A stretch of DNA of 64,000 nt from Acanthaster planci (taxonomy: Eukaryota; Echinodermata; Asteroidea; Valvatida; Acanthasteridae): assembly GCF_001949145.1 (NCBI RefSeq), contig NW_019091362.1:5264123-5328122 (forward strand), read 5' to 3'. Below are positions 38,512 to 50,000 of this stretch, in pieces (positions within the stretch are counted from its first letter, which is position 1; each line of letters opens with the position of its first letter). Made by a program: the position numbers and the translations under genes. The notes under the pieces were generated by a model, which was not told the DNA's origin, ran no database searches, and saw only the letters and a program-made list of their open reading frames with translations.

Positions 38512-40149
38512 ATGGCGGCCTGCTTCACCGTCAAGAATCCCCAAGACGCCGCTATTTACATCACAGGGCTCTCGGCCAGTCACTCCTGGCCCTGCCGGAG
38601 ACCACAGACCGGTGGCTCACCCGGTACTCTGCCCCCGAGCTCACTCAACAGCCGCCGGCATTCCGACAAGTCACTGCAGCCCAACAGCACTGGTTACCGC
38701 CCTGTGTTGGCGGTGACACGGCGAAGTTTACCCGCCGCCGAGACAATGCATTCTACGCCAGCGGCATCTTTAGAAAACCTGGACAGGCCGACATTCACCG
38801 AAGTCCCCAGATTACAAGAGGAAAGATTCAGGCGAAATGCAGCATTAACTCTGGGGCGGCCCATACCACCCGTCGAGGCGCTGAAGAGTAAATCAGCCTT
38901 TGTTTCCCGGAATGCATCGACAAAAGCCAAACCCTCACTCAGTTTCTTCAGCAAATCAAAGGTTGACCTCAGGACAGGATTCATGAGGTCCCTGTCTCGA
39001 CCGACTCCGGGCGAACTGGACCTGAAGTACCACCGAGACTCGCACGAGAACAGACGGAGGGAGAAAGACTGCCAACCTGACTTGGACAAGCTAAACATGT
39101 CTGAGATCATGTCCATGCTCAAAAGTAAATTACCCGTGGAGAAACGAGTCGGTTTTCAAGACACAACTCCTTGCAGTCAACAATGCCAGGAAAAAGGTGA
39201 CGCCCAGAATGCAGTAAATGATAATGACCTTGGTATTAAGCAGCTACCGAAAGTAAACTTAAAAGATTCGCTCAACTCACGCGATATTATTTGTTGTGAG
39301 CCACCACTTGTGTCCAGCAAAAACAAAAATAAGGACCATAAACTCAGACTCCAAGCACTGTACTCTCAGTTTCGAAAGTACAGAGAAGATGCCAAATCAC
39401 GGGAAATCGCCATGCAATATCACAATTCTAAAGACCATGATAGTTTCTTTGCAGAGAGAGTTCTTCAGAGACAGTCACGACCTTCAGATGACGAGAAGCG
39501 GGCACGAATCAATATCCTAAATTTGGAAAGTTTTGGGTATGATGGAGACTTAGCGGTTACCGATTGCCAGACCACTTCTTCATCAGAGTCGTGCAGCGAG
39601 CATAGCAGTTGGTCAGGCTCCAGCGATACCCACACTCCAAGGAGCGCTGCTGCGTTGCTCTTGCACCCTGACTTGCAAGGTGAACTGTGCAGGCAAGGTC
39701 CAGCGTGCAGTGGTACGAAGTCCGGGAAGCAAACCCGCTCAACGCGGAGAGTCAGGTACGCAGGACCAGCTCTTGCGCCGAGTTGGGAAGCTAATAGAAG
39801 CGGCACCCAGGACAGAACCAAACGAACATGGAAGAACTACCCAAACGACAAGGGAGTTTGCTTTGATCTAGAGCCCCACCATTACAAAGTTCCCTTCGCT
39901 GAGTACATCAACATCACTCATCCTATGAGACCTCCTGCCAACACCCCTGTCAGTATTCTCTCTGAAGACGAAGATGAATTATTGAATACAGCGGAGTGGG
40001 AATCTGATGGGTGGTCGTTGACCTACCACGCGAAGCGCGCACCCACTCCGTCCAGCACTGTTAGTGGCTTGGTCAAAGGCCAGGTCAGAGTGGAATCCCA
40101 AGGGTCCAGTAAGGCCACGATTAATGTATTCTTACCGCAGATGACTTGA
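38512..40149 (+). CDS. Uncharacterised Ser/Arg-rich protein, large coding exon (545 aa)
   Basis: An open frame from ATG at 38512 to TGA at 40147. The frame stays open upstream across C-T-C-C-A-G to a good acceptor (T-rich tract, CGCTTCAG ending at 38496), so this may be an internal or last exon with coding sequence in an upstream exon; otherwise the ATG is the start. I do not recognise the protein. Residues 20-120 are S/P/R-rich and probably disordered. A helical segment D-L-D-K-L-N-M-S-E-I-M-S-M-L lies at 190-203. R-V-G-F at 212-215 fits the phosphatase-1 docking motif. Residues 276-335 are K/R/Q-rich and helical, and 355-372 is a serine run. The most structured-looking part is 440-505: F-D-L-E-P-H-H-Y-K-V-P-F-A-E-Y followed by an acidic S-E-D-E-D-E-L-L patch. 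No signal peptide or membrane segment. It has the same single-large-exon style as the 309- and 532-codon genes, without clear sequence homology to them. Confidence 0.8.
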   Translation: MAACFTVKNPQDAAIYITGLSASHSWPCRRPQTGGSPGTLPPSSLNSRRHSDKSLQPNSTGYRPVLAVTRRSLPAAETMHSTPAASLENLDRPTFTEVPRLQEERFRRNAALTLGRPIPPVEALKSKSAFVSRNASTKAKPSLSFFSKSKVDLRTGFMRSLSRPTPGELDLKYHRDSHENRRREKDCQPDLDKLNMSEIMSMLKSKLPVEKRVGFQDTTPCSQQCQEKGDAQNAVNDNDLGIKQLPKVNLKDSLNSRDIICCEPPLVSSKNKNKDHKLRLQALYSQFRKYREDAKSREIAMQYHNSKDHDSFFAERVLQRQSRPSDDEKRARINILNLESFGYDGDLAVTDCQTTSSSESCSEHSSWSGSSDTHTPRSAAALLLHPDLQGELCRQGPACSGTKSGKQTRSTRRVRYAGPALAPSWEANRSGTQDRTKRTWKNYPNDKGVCFDLEPHHYKVPFAEYINITHPMRPPANTPVSILSEDEDELLNTAEWESDGWSLTYHAKRAPTPSSTVSGLVKGQVRVESQGSSKATINVFLPQMT

Positions 40150-40870
40150 TCTTTCATGAGTCCAGTTGACAGACACATAAACTTGCCCTCTGATCAAAGT
40201 ATAGGTGACGATCTGGAAATCTTCAACACAACAGCCTCGCCTCAAGACGTCAGCTTTTACTCAACGTGACTGACATTCGAAGTTTCACAATTTCTGTAGG
40301 CCCAATGTTTAACCTCTATCGCTCCACGGGGCGCTGAATTGCTTTATGTCCAAACTAATATGTAGCTTTAAACAAGCAACTCGATGAGGCATTGTGAGTA
40401 AAGAAGCTGGTAGCATTATAAAAACGACGGATGTTTTCAGTATAGAAATTGATTTTACTCAATTAATTGCTTAATCATTTAAATATCAAAAGGAAGATTG
40501 TACAACTATACGCTGTATATAAGCTGATTTCGTTAATGACACTGATGCTATATATTGTCTCCCATAGAGAGATGGGTAGATCAGAAAGAAGTATTCATAA
40601 CATGCGAGTCTTTTAGCGAAACGTGGGAATTTTTACCACATCTCCTTCATAATGCGGTTGATGAAACACGTAGAGGCTAACTAGGCCTACTTATTTTCAA
40701 TAAGTATATAAAGGCATATAAAGCGTATAAGGTGACTGGGGTAGGAAGTGGGTTACCTGCACCCTTTGGGGACATATTACTGGACGTTTGGAGGAATTAA
40801 ATGCATCAATATTGTAGAAACGGTACACATACAGCATGTCTTCCTTCAGGGCGTTTTTTTTTTTTTGCAG

Positions 40871-41054
40871 ATTAATAAAAAACGACGATCACTTTAGAAA
40901 ATATTCCAATTTTGCCCCCCAGCAAGCTCTGGATTCACAACCACGTAGCAGATTTGGATCAACTATTACTAGAGGTCCGGAAGAGCTCATAAGTATGGTA
41001 GAGTGCTATCTCACTGAAATTCAAAATAAAGCCCACAAGACGATGTTAGGATAA
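40871..41054 (+). CDS. Possible terminal exon, unassigned
   Basis: A strong T-run acceptor (more than twelve T then TGCAG) ends at 40870. It is followed by about 61 open codons rich in polar residues (N-D-D-H-F-R-K-Y, then R-G-P-E-E-L-I-S-M-V-E-C-Y-L) and a TAA at 41052. It looks like a last exon, but no donor could be matched to it. It may belong to a transcript overlapping the 545-codon gene, or be chance. Confidence 0.25.
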
Positions 41055-43961
41055 GGACACACGATGCATAATTTGTACTTTATGTATACAGACAACCGGT
41101 GCAGTAAAGATTGGAAGACCCCCCTAAAAGCATTATGTGTATGGTCTTATTTTACGCGTACAGTTAACAACAATGCAACGAGATTAGATAGCTTCACCAA
41201 CGGCGACAATTCCATGAAGTAACCACCTCCCCCTCCCTTGCACGAACAAAAGGCTTAAAGGTCCTGGATCGCCACAGTGTAAGATGCAGTACTGGCGACA
41301 CCAGGTACCAGATAGAGGCATACTGGGCGAAAAGAAAATGTCTTGAGGGCGCCATGACAAAGCAACGTTGTATACGAAAGCGCGTAAGCTCGGCGGTAAT
41401 TACTTATTAGTCACTTTACATAACAGCCGGACCCAAAACGCGGGAAGAAGCACCGTAACTGTATCTGTTATTTTCTTTTTGCTTTTACTTGAATGTCATT
41501 TCAACAATTTGAGCATCCAACAATGTCTTTTATTTACATACCAATGTTTTCTTATTCTGCCAAAACATTGCTTTGCTTGCGTTTCAGGAAATAGACCATC
41601 AAGCCAGCCAGTCAACAGCAGCCACTTTCCCAACGTAGGGACTGGTAGCGGGTGATGAAACTGGAAAAAATGTTGCCGGTTTAATGTTAATGTGGAAACG
41701 AAGTCCGCTCAATACATGTACACAAGTCAAGCGGGAGCATATAAAATATTTGTCCTTTTCTTTTTCGTAACCCATGTATATTAAATTTTCAGGGAACATT
41801 TAGTCTGTGCGCATGTGCGTCAAATTGTTTCGTGCCCGTGCGGACTGAAGATGGCTGCCTATTGATCGCTGTTTTGAGCTTAGAATGTATCAAGGATCAC
41901 TATCTCTAAATTAACATTTTTCGACTTTTCTTTGTGACTGATATGAATTTCAGACCTTCCAATTTAATTTGTGAAAGTTAAATTCGAAACAGCCATTATT
42001 TATAGCCTTATTTTGGATTTGATGGGTGACGTCTACTGCGAATGTGTTAATTGATAAAAATGTAAAAATCGCTTGTATGTGAGATGGAAATGACATATTT
42101 CTCCAGTTTTCACGACCTGTTGTCACTTTGGGAGAAACAAAAAGCACTCCAAGAATGTCATTGTCAAGATGGAAAGCTTATCAAGCATTAGGGACTCTTT
42201 AATCCACTTTAGACGTGCTGTTTAGAATAAATAGGCCCACATGGGTATTTACGTACAGTAAGGGGTTCAGTTTTTTCCTGTCTAATCTGACATAATTTTG
42301 TAAGTTTAGAAAACAGTCTTCAATTTCCAAGGGTATTTAAAGAAAATGCAAATAACCTACCAAATAAACAGTACATTTTTAAAAACCATTTCAATGACAA
42401 GTTCCACGGGGCGGGTGTAACAGGTACACAGGAAAAATGTCACCATATAGAGGGATCCCAGTACGACGCTTTTAGCGTCGATCTGCGCAATTCTGCGTTT
42501 CAAAACGAGGCTGTATGTGTCAGCTTCAATTCTTAATACGATCACATGAGTGAAAGTAAGGAGTCAAGAAACGAAATGGTATGTTAAATTCAGACTTTTC
42601 AGGCTGCAAATTCTTGTGCAAGAGTCTTTCAGGATGACTTGACACGTAAAATCAAAAGAAAAAATAACGGCAATTTACCGCGAACTAACGTACCTTCGAT
42701 GGTCGCGTATCTACATGTGCAGTGGGCGTGGTTTAAACTGAAGTGGCGTCACACTTTCAAACCGGATACTGCATGTACTGTGTGAACTACGTGGGCGGGC
42801 GCGAGTAACTTCAACACAGAGAGCTTCGGTTTTGATGCGGATATGCAAAGGCAGAGCTAATGTGAAATCCCTTTACATATTGCCCATTGTAGAATGATAG
42901 ACATGGCATCTCCCCACGTTCATAACGTTATCGATGCCTCTATTGCCCCGGAAGAAATCTTCATTTAGGGGGCCTACCCTATCGGCTTAAAATGACCAAA
43001 TGAAATTCTATATTGACCAGATTTCCAAAGTGCACAATAACACTCTCATGTGCCCTAAAAACTAGAAAACCGTTTTCTTACAAGTTTGATTTGAGTAGTG
43101 TTAGTGTAGGCAATAATGACTAATTGTTATCAGTTCTAAGAAATGTCAACGTTAATCCGAGATTTTCTGCAATTTATTCAATTGAACCACCTTTCGGAAC
43201 AATACAGAAATGATGTCATCTGAAAAAAAAAATCGCCCGACTATGGGGCCCATAGGGACTCCTTAAAATTACGCAGTAGCAAAATTCCAGTCGATCAAGT
43301 AAGTTTAGCAGGCTTTGGACATCGTAAAACCTTTTTCTTTCCGACGTGCAGCCCTACGGCCACGCGCCCGTTGACCAGAATTTTTTTGGCCTAAAGAGCT
43401 TTTTATGTAGTATAAATTTTGTTTACTGAAACTGACTGCTTTTAATTTGGAGTCTCAGAAGAAAACTTTGAGAGTTTGTGGCAAATGTAATGTGGCATTT
43501 TAGAACTGGTTACCAAGCATCAGATTTAATTTGCTAACTGTAGCTATCAATAAAAAGGTCATCTGATCGATATTACTCGCTCAATAGATAAAGCTGTAGG
43601 CCAGGCTAGTCTGGCGTGGTGCGACCTCGACAGCCAATGAGCGAGGCCAAACCACGCGCACAGTGCGTAACGGGACCGTTTTGTTAGCTTTGTTACACAG
43701 TAATGGAGCTATTCGTGTAATCGACGACGAAACACAGATTTGGACTTAATAATGAATATCCAGCTCCATACGGTCACATAACGCTTTGGAGACTGCAAAT
43801 TATAAACCACATTACACTTGGACTTTAAACTTCTAACCATGCGTAATCTGTATACCATTGCAGTATAAAACATCAATGTAATTGCGCATGAGTTTAGTAC
43901 AGTTTGCAGTTTCATTGTTTTATTGTAAACTGACCAAGGCTTTGTTTTTTTTTCAGTGTTT
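41055..43961. other. Region without recognised genes
   Basis: About 2.9 kb. Only short frames are present. A small perfect hairpin CGACGC-TTTTA-GCGTCG lies near 42463-42479. Nothing else was recognised. Confidence 0.5.
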
Positions 43962-45107
43962 AAATGCGTAGGCAAGATTGTCAAGTGCTTTTGAAATGTT
44001 GGCTCTTTTCTGGCCCATGTTTTCTGTCATCAGAGGCAACAATGAAAATCCTCTATATAAAAGCATGAAAAGCAACACAAAGCGACGGAAGGGACTTCGA
44101 GACTGTACCATCTAAAGTCCTTCCACTCTATTTCAGAGATCAAATAATTGATCGTTAAGAAAAGTCCAAATGTTTCAGTTTTCTAAATATTCCAAACCTG
44201 CAAAATGGGTAAAACACTTTTTCCATTGAAAAAATGTATGAAAGTATTTTGTACCGATTAAAAAATAAATATTTTTCCGAAATAGGTTGTAAACAAACTT
44301 TGTAGAATGTAGTACCGTACATTAAAAGAGTAAAACGATCATTCCCTTCTTGTCGCAATCACCATACTTCCAATAATTGTGATACTCAACCATTTTTAGA
44401 ATGAGACACAGTTTATAAAAAGAACAAGGATGAAAAACGTTTTGGCAGGAAAGTGCTTTAAGATTTATTCATAAATAGGCCTACCTCAGACTGTCTCCCT
44501 ATTCAACAAAATGCAATTTGACTGTATATTAACATTTTCATAATGCCTGCTGAGAAGTGATAATGTCCCCTGCGTAAATCACGTGTTGGCATCTGGGTAC
44601 GAGACAGTTTAATCGATTCTGATTGGTCAAGAGTCTGTGTGCACGCAGCTCACCACGCACTCGCCAAGTCCGTATGAAAAGATTCTATTGGACAACTTGC
44701 ACAAGGAATATACCATAAAATGGACGGGAGTATTTGGGAAAATGAAAGTAAAATTCTGAAACAAAATCGTTGTAAATCCATCATAGCTTTACTTCTTATA
44801 AATCTCTGACACACACAAGAAAGTATTTATAAACTGGAATGAATATGTGCAGCTCGGGCATTAGCTGCGTCCATTCCCCTGAGTCGGTCTTAAAAACGCA
44901 CGTTTAAGACTGACCAAGAAAAAATTTATTACCTTATTTTTTAACCCGATCGAAATCAAGTTTATGTCTAATAACTAATAATCGTTTTATGCCAGGTATT
45001 TGCTTTTACTGGTGTATCTGTGTCGGGAGGTTTTATTTCATGAAGTCGGTTGAGGTATTTGATTTCAAATAGCCTTAATAGCTGAAATTTGAGATGAGAT
45101 GAACTAT

Positions 45108-45114
45108 TATATTA
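45108..45114 (+). promoter_or_regulatory. Decayed TATA box of the upstream PLA2 copy
   Basis: The position matching TATATAA of the intact gene reads TATATTA here. The change weakens the TATA consensus and fits loss of function of this copy. Confidence 0.4.
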
Positions 45115-45237
45115 ATGCTGTTATACTGCAGAGTTTAACTACACTGACTCTAATAGTTTCCTTGAGATAGGAAGCAAGTTAGAAGCAGTTGCAATCTACA
45201 CAGCATCCTGCTAACCAACTTTCCGCCAATCTTCATC

Positions 45238-45294
45238 ATGAAGACTTTCCTTCCAGCAACATGCTGCCATCTGCCCAGTTACAAACACGAATGA
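45238..45294 (+). pseudogene. PLA2 exon 1 relic
   Basis: The ATG and the next few codons match exon 1 of the intact gene. The sequence then diverges completely, the hydrophobic signal-peptide core is lost, and a TGA follows after 18 codons. The GTAAGT donor of the intact copy is absent. The first and second exon-1 copies are about 1.8 kb apart in the same orientation. Confidence 0.7.
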
Positions 45295-45423
45295 ACGATG
45301 TAAATAAATATAGCGGTGGTATCAGAAATACTGTTTTTCTTTTTTCCGTAGCACATCTCATTATACGTGTACATGAAGTTACGTAGTTACAGCCGGCTGT
45401 ACCTTAAGTCTCGCCAATACAAA

Positions 45424-46025
45424 GCGCAGGAAATACGAGTTGAAATCTGGTCGGCGAAATCATTCTACCTTTCCGTACACGACGACGCACGATAGAGAAA
45501 AGTCTACTTTGTTTCCTGGAGTTCGTTTCCAAACAAAAACTTGAAACTTTAAATAATACATCGGACCTTTTCTATCCAATTCCCAGCTTTGGCGCAAAAA
45601 TGACCCTTAATAAGGGTCACAAAACAAAGCATGAAGATCAGACAGTCCAAGGGCTGTGCCAACTTCAGGTGTGTTGTAATTCTCAGCCATACATGGTAGT
45701 AGGTAAGCTCGAGCTTGGCATCTTTACGCGGGTTGGCTTATTCGCCAGTTGTTTCAGTTTGTACAGATCTGCCTCCGGTAAATAATCTACAGCATAATTA
45801 TGGTTTAAATCATCCACAAAACGATGCCATCATTGGCGAGTTGACACCAACCTCTTTCAATAATTATACGTGGAAATGTGCTCCAATATCATGCTGCTCT
45901 AGCGACTACCAATGGGTTAATAGCCTAGGAAAGCTTCTCGGTTGTAATTTCACTCAATTGTATTCAATTCTCGGCGGTGACAACCCAGGCAACAGATTAT
46001 ATGTGAAAAATAACAATTACAACAA
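45424..46025 (+). repeat. Direct repeat X, upstream copy (flanks PLA2)
   Basis: Matches 60771-61375 in the same orientation. Shared landmarks include GAGTTGAAATC, GCACGATAGAGAAA, CAGACAGTC.AAGGGCTG, CCAACTTCAGGT, CATCTTTACG, GGTGACAA, and TGAAAAATAACAAT at the end. It is not obviously coding: a 126-codon frame in this copy is closed by stops in the other. It lies directly between the exon-1 relic and the promoter copy of the intact gene. Confidence 0.75.
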
Positions 46026-46139
46026 TGCAAATGTGATTTATAAAGTCTCAAACCAATTAAGGCATCCACAGTTTAATACCAAATGCCCCAGTTGAACTTG
46101 AAAGCCCATTGGAGAAGAGAAAATCACATTGTAATTTTG

Positions 46140-47050
46140 AAATGCGTAGGCAAGTATCATTGCAATGATGATTCTGTTATGTCCCATATATCTTTCATCA
46201 GGAAAATTCTCACTGAATAGGAGAATATGAAAAACAGCAACAAAGTGACCGAAGGGATCTTCGAGACTGCTATTTATTGTTCTTCAACTCTCATATTCCA
46301 GAGTATCAAATGATTGATGCACATCTATACCACACAAGTCTTTGGAAAAACTCTAGATAATCTATTTCTTGAGATAATTTTGGTCTAAAAATGGGTAAAA
46401 CACTTTTGCCATGAACAAAATGTCTGAAAGTATCTTTTTTTACCAATTAAAAAAACGACAAACAATTTTTTTTTCAAAATAAGTTGTCAACAAACTTTTG
46501 CAGAGTGTAGAATAGCATGCACTGTACACAGAAAGTATTACCCCCTTTCTTGTTGCTGTCACCGTAACTTTATTCTCTCTTCAAATGGCCCACCCATAAA
46601 TTTACTTCCAGTAATTGCGAAACTTGACCATTATTGTAATGAGACCCATTATATAAAAAGAAATAAGGATGTTGAAAACGTTTTGGCAGGAATTGCGCCT
46701 TATGATTTACAACCTGATCAAAATCAAAGAGTGTTCATCAAATTACTTTTTTAATGATGCTGTTTTGCTGGTATATTTGTATGGGAGAATTTAATTCCGT
46801 GGGTTCGGTTGCAGCGTTTGTTTTCAAGTAGCCTTAATAGCTGGAATTTGAGAAAAATAATGATGAGATAAAATATTATATAAATGCTGCTATACTACAG
46901 AGATTAGGCTACCCACCGTTTCCTTGAGGTCGGAAGCAAGTTAGAAACGTTTGCGTTCTATACACCGCATCCTAACCTCCAGCATTCTAACACCATCTAC
47001 TAGCCCAACCTTTCGCTAATCTTCACCATGAAGACTTTTCTTATCCTGGC
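46140..47050 (+). repeat. Duplicated PLA2 5' region, downstream (functional) copy
   Basis: Partner of 43962-45300. It contains the TATA box, the presumed 5' UTR and the signal-peptide exon of the intact PLA2 gene. Confidence 0.8.
46877..46883 (+). promoter_or_regulatory. TATA box of the PLA2 gene
   Basis: TATATAA followed by ATG-free sequence. A start site about 30 bases downstream would leave a 5' UTR of roughly 115 nt before the ATG at 47028. The element lies inside the duplicated block and is altered in the relic copy. Confidence 0.55.
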
Positions 47051-47070
47051 GATGGCAGTTGCCCTAGCGA
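47028..47070 (+). CDS. PLA2 exon 1 (signal peptide)
   Basis: ATG after CTTCACC, then 14 codons encoding a short basic start and a hydrophobic core (I-L-A-M-A-V-A-L-A), then one base before a perfect GTAAGT donor. Confidence 0.88.
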
Positions 47071-50000
47071 GTAAGTCGAATCTCTTTTTTTATCCCTTTG
47101 TGTGTTCTGTCACATCCTCAGAACGGCAGAATGAGCCTATTCGTTATTTAAAACACACTGTAATGTTTCCACGTCTTTAAAATTGCTTCCTATGGTAACA
47201 CGTTATGTTGTGGTGTTAATAATCCAAAGCTAAATATGTTGCATGAGTGTTTATTTTTGAAATAAACACGTGTTGACGTGTTAATAAATTTGCACACAAT
47301 GACACATATGGGTGTTTATGACAAGACATAAAAACACGTTGATCGGGTAGTTAACACCTTCTGAACACCGAAACACGTTTAGTTCCCAAAAGTTGCTTTT
47401 AAACAGTTACATGTGTACAATTAATGCAAAGACGCATTTATAATGGGCGTTGGTTTTGTTTCGGTGAAGCTGATGTCTTTCTGGAAGCAAGCGCTCCCTT
47501 TAGCCAGCATAGGGCTGCGCTGATAGGATGGACTATGGCGTGCCTTTGCGTAGCTATTCCTGATGAAGACCTGACTTTAATTTGCGCTATTGTCTTTGAG
47601 CCCAGTTGTCAGTAGTCAACCAAAAATTGTTCTTTTCGATTGTTGTTCATCTCTTTGTAGAACAAAACAGAATTTTCAACGTTGCTCACTGCATAGGATT
47701 TATAGGGGATTTATGAGTGGTTGTTCCTCCGTGGTAAAATCAGTGGTCAAATCTCGCCTTTCCTGGTTTTCAGAAACCCATAACTTGCTTTCCCAGTTAT
47801 CAGAGTAGTTTTCGCAAGGGCCGGAGCAGCATTGATCACATACTGAACCTGGAGTCTTCCATTGATAAAGCTATTTCTAATAAAGGAGCACTCTTGCCGT
47901 TTTTTCTGGACTTGGCGTATTGTGGCGGAAAGGAATTGTAATTAAACTACAGTTCCTGGGTATTCCTGCGAGAATCACCAAATTGATCGACAAATTCCTC
48001 ACAGACAGAAAAAACAAGCTAATTAAGATCAAAAACCTTCTCTGGGCAGAAAGAATCTTGGATAATGGTGTCCCTCGGGAAGCGTTATCAGTCCTCTCCT
48101 GTTTCATGTTGCTGTAAATTATCCTTCTCATAACGTTATCGTTAATGTTAATGGTATCACTTTCTCACAATATACAGATGCAATACTCTGTGGAAATCAA
48201 ACAGAAATATCTCCTACCTAGAAAAGAAAATCCAACAAAACCTCAACTGCATCAGCAATTTGTGCGATAAATGTGGTATTAAGCTATCGATCGTGAAAAC
48301 TATTTTGCTGTTCTATTCACCTACGAGATATATCAACATCTCTTTAAAAATTATCAACGTCCTTTAACTACAACCTTCGGCTAAATTCCTTTTAGTCATC
48401 TTCGACAACAGACTAACCTGAAAAACACACATTGTCAATATGTTGTGTTGTAGCTAAATGGAAGAAGAGGATTAGATGTACCTGTGACAACAGGTGGGGA
48501 GCACACTGCAAACCTTCCATCATCTGTATATTGCTCTTATCAAGCCTATCCTGGCGTACGGCTGTGGAGCGTTTAATTCTGTATCATCTTCTCTTAAACA
48601 AAACCTTGACAGTATTGAGTACCAAGCCCCCAAAAGAACTGGTGCTATCCACTGCTCCCCTCTCTACAGACCCCAGACTGAACGTGGGGACTCTCCATTA
48701 GCTGTTTAAGATCACAACACTCTCACCTCTTTTGCACTAACTGATTAATTCCTATTTTGGCATTATCACGCACCTTCAATTTCCACAGAAATCCTTTCCT
48801 GCATATAATGTAACCAAGATTCTCCTCATGAAAAAAACAACCAAATATTTCTAATATGGAAATCCCCAATGAGAATTGGATTAACTCATTGCACATATTA
48901 TACACTGATGGATTTTACGACACAACTATTGCTGTTGGGTGCAGTCTCCATATTCCCCAGTTTAAATACTCCAAAGGATATCGGTTGAATGACAGTTCCA
49001 TATTCACAGAATACTGATTGAGAATGTCAAACCCCTCCATACGTGTATTTTCAGTGATTGTCTCCGCCAAATTCGAGCCATATCTAAACCCTTTCCCCAG
49101 CATAACATTGTTTGCAATATACGCCATACTCTCATAAGCATCCGGGACCAACACAATGTCGTCAATTCTGAATGGATCCCCCGTCACTGTGGCATCCCTG
49201 GTAATGAGAGATCAGATCAGACCGTCAAATTAGTCACCAAGAAAGACTCTGCTGACCATTGTATCCTCCATCTGGATAGCGAAATCAAACACACTCTAAA
49301 ACAAAATCTCGAAGAAAAATGGGCAGAATCAATCCTATTCAATCCGAAATTAGATCCTGTCAAGAACATCAAATGTGAGCCTTCCTTCTCCTGTATGAAC
49401 TGGGGGTGGAACTCCATCAAGGAGTTATAATGGACAGATTAAGTCTTGGAGTATGTAAAGGCCTAAAGAAATTCCTGTATCAAACTGGTAAAACCCAGAT
49501 GGACTTTGTGAAGTGTTTGCTTGCACTGACGACATCGAACATTTTACACACCTCTGAGGAAAACATGTTTTCATTGATTTCATCTGTTCAAATAAATATG
49601 GAAGCATCCAAATCGAATGCAGTGCCAGTTGTCTTCAGAGCTCAACTATAACAAGCTAAAAAGGGCTTTTTCTGTTCATGCCAAGATGTGAATTCTGAAT
49701 GTAGATTGCGCCATTCGGAGAAAACAGAGAAAACGAGGGGAACCCTGGCCCTGTGTTCTTAGTGGATAAACCCTTGTGCATGCCAAATAATGCATGTAGC
49801 CATTGTTTGTAGCCAATGTTTGGCATGCACAACGGTTTATCCACATGTAACAAATTCATCCCACAGAAACAAACCCTCAAGCAATCAAAAGGTCTCTCCA
49901 ACACACAGATACACCTTCAACTTCTCACACAAAACAACACAGTTACCACATTCTGAAGTACATCAAATAATGGAACATTAGTAGTTAATCCATCCATTTT

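Larger units (their letters stand above)
43962..45300 (+). repeat. Duplicated PLA2 5' region, upstream copy
   Basis: Direct duplicate of 46140-47050, the promoter and first exon of the intact PLA2 gene. Shared landmarks in order are AAATGCGTAGGCAAG, TCTTTCATCAG/TCTGTCATCAG, CGTTTTGGCAGGAA, CAAATAGCCTTAATAGCTG (CAAGTAGCC in the other copy), GCTATACTACAGAG/GTTATACTGCAGAG, and GAAGCAAGTTAGAA. The copies have diverged moderately. This copy also holds about 470 extra bases (about 44472-44944) absent from the other. Confidence 0.8.

Noticed and set aside
42463-42479. Perfect 6-bp hairpin CGACGC-TTTTA-GCGTCG
   Set aside because: Too short to stand out from chance in 64 kb and has no bacterial terminator meaning in an animal genome.
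45715-46095. A 126-codon frame with six cysteines in block X
   Set aside because: The matching block at 60771-61375 carries stops and an inserted (CTTT)n at the corresponding place, and no family motif is seen. It is probably a by-product of the duplication.
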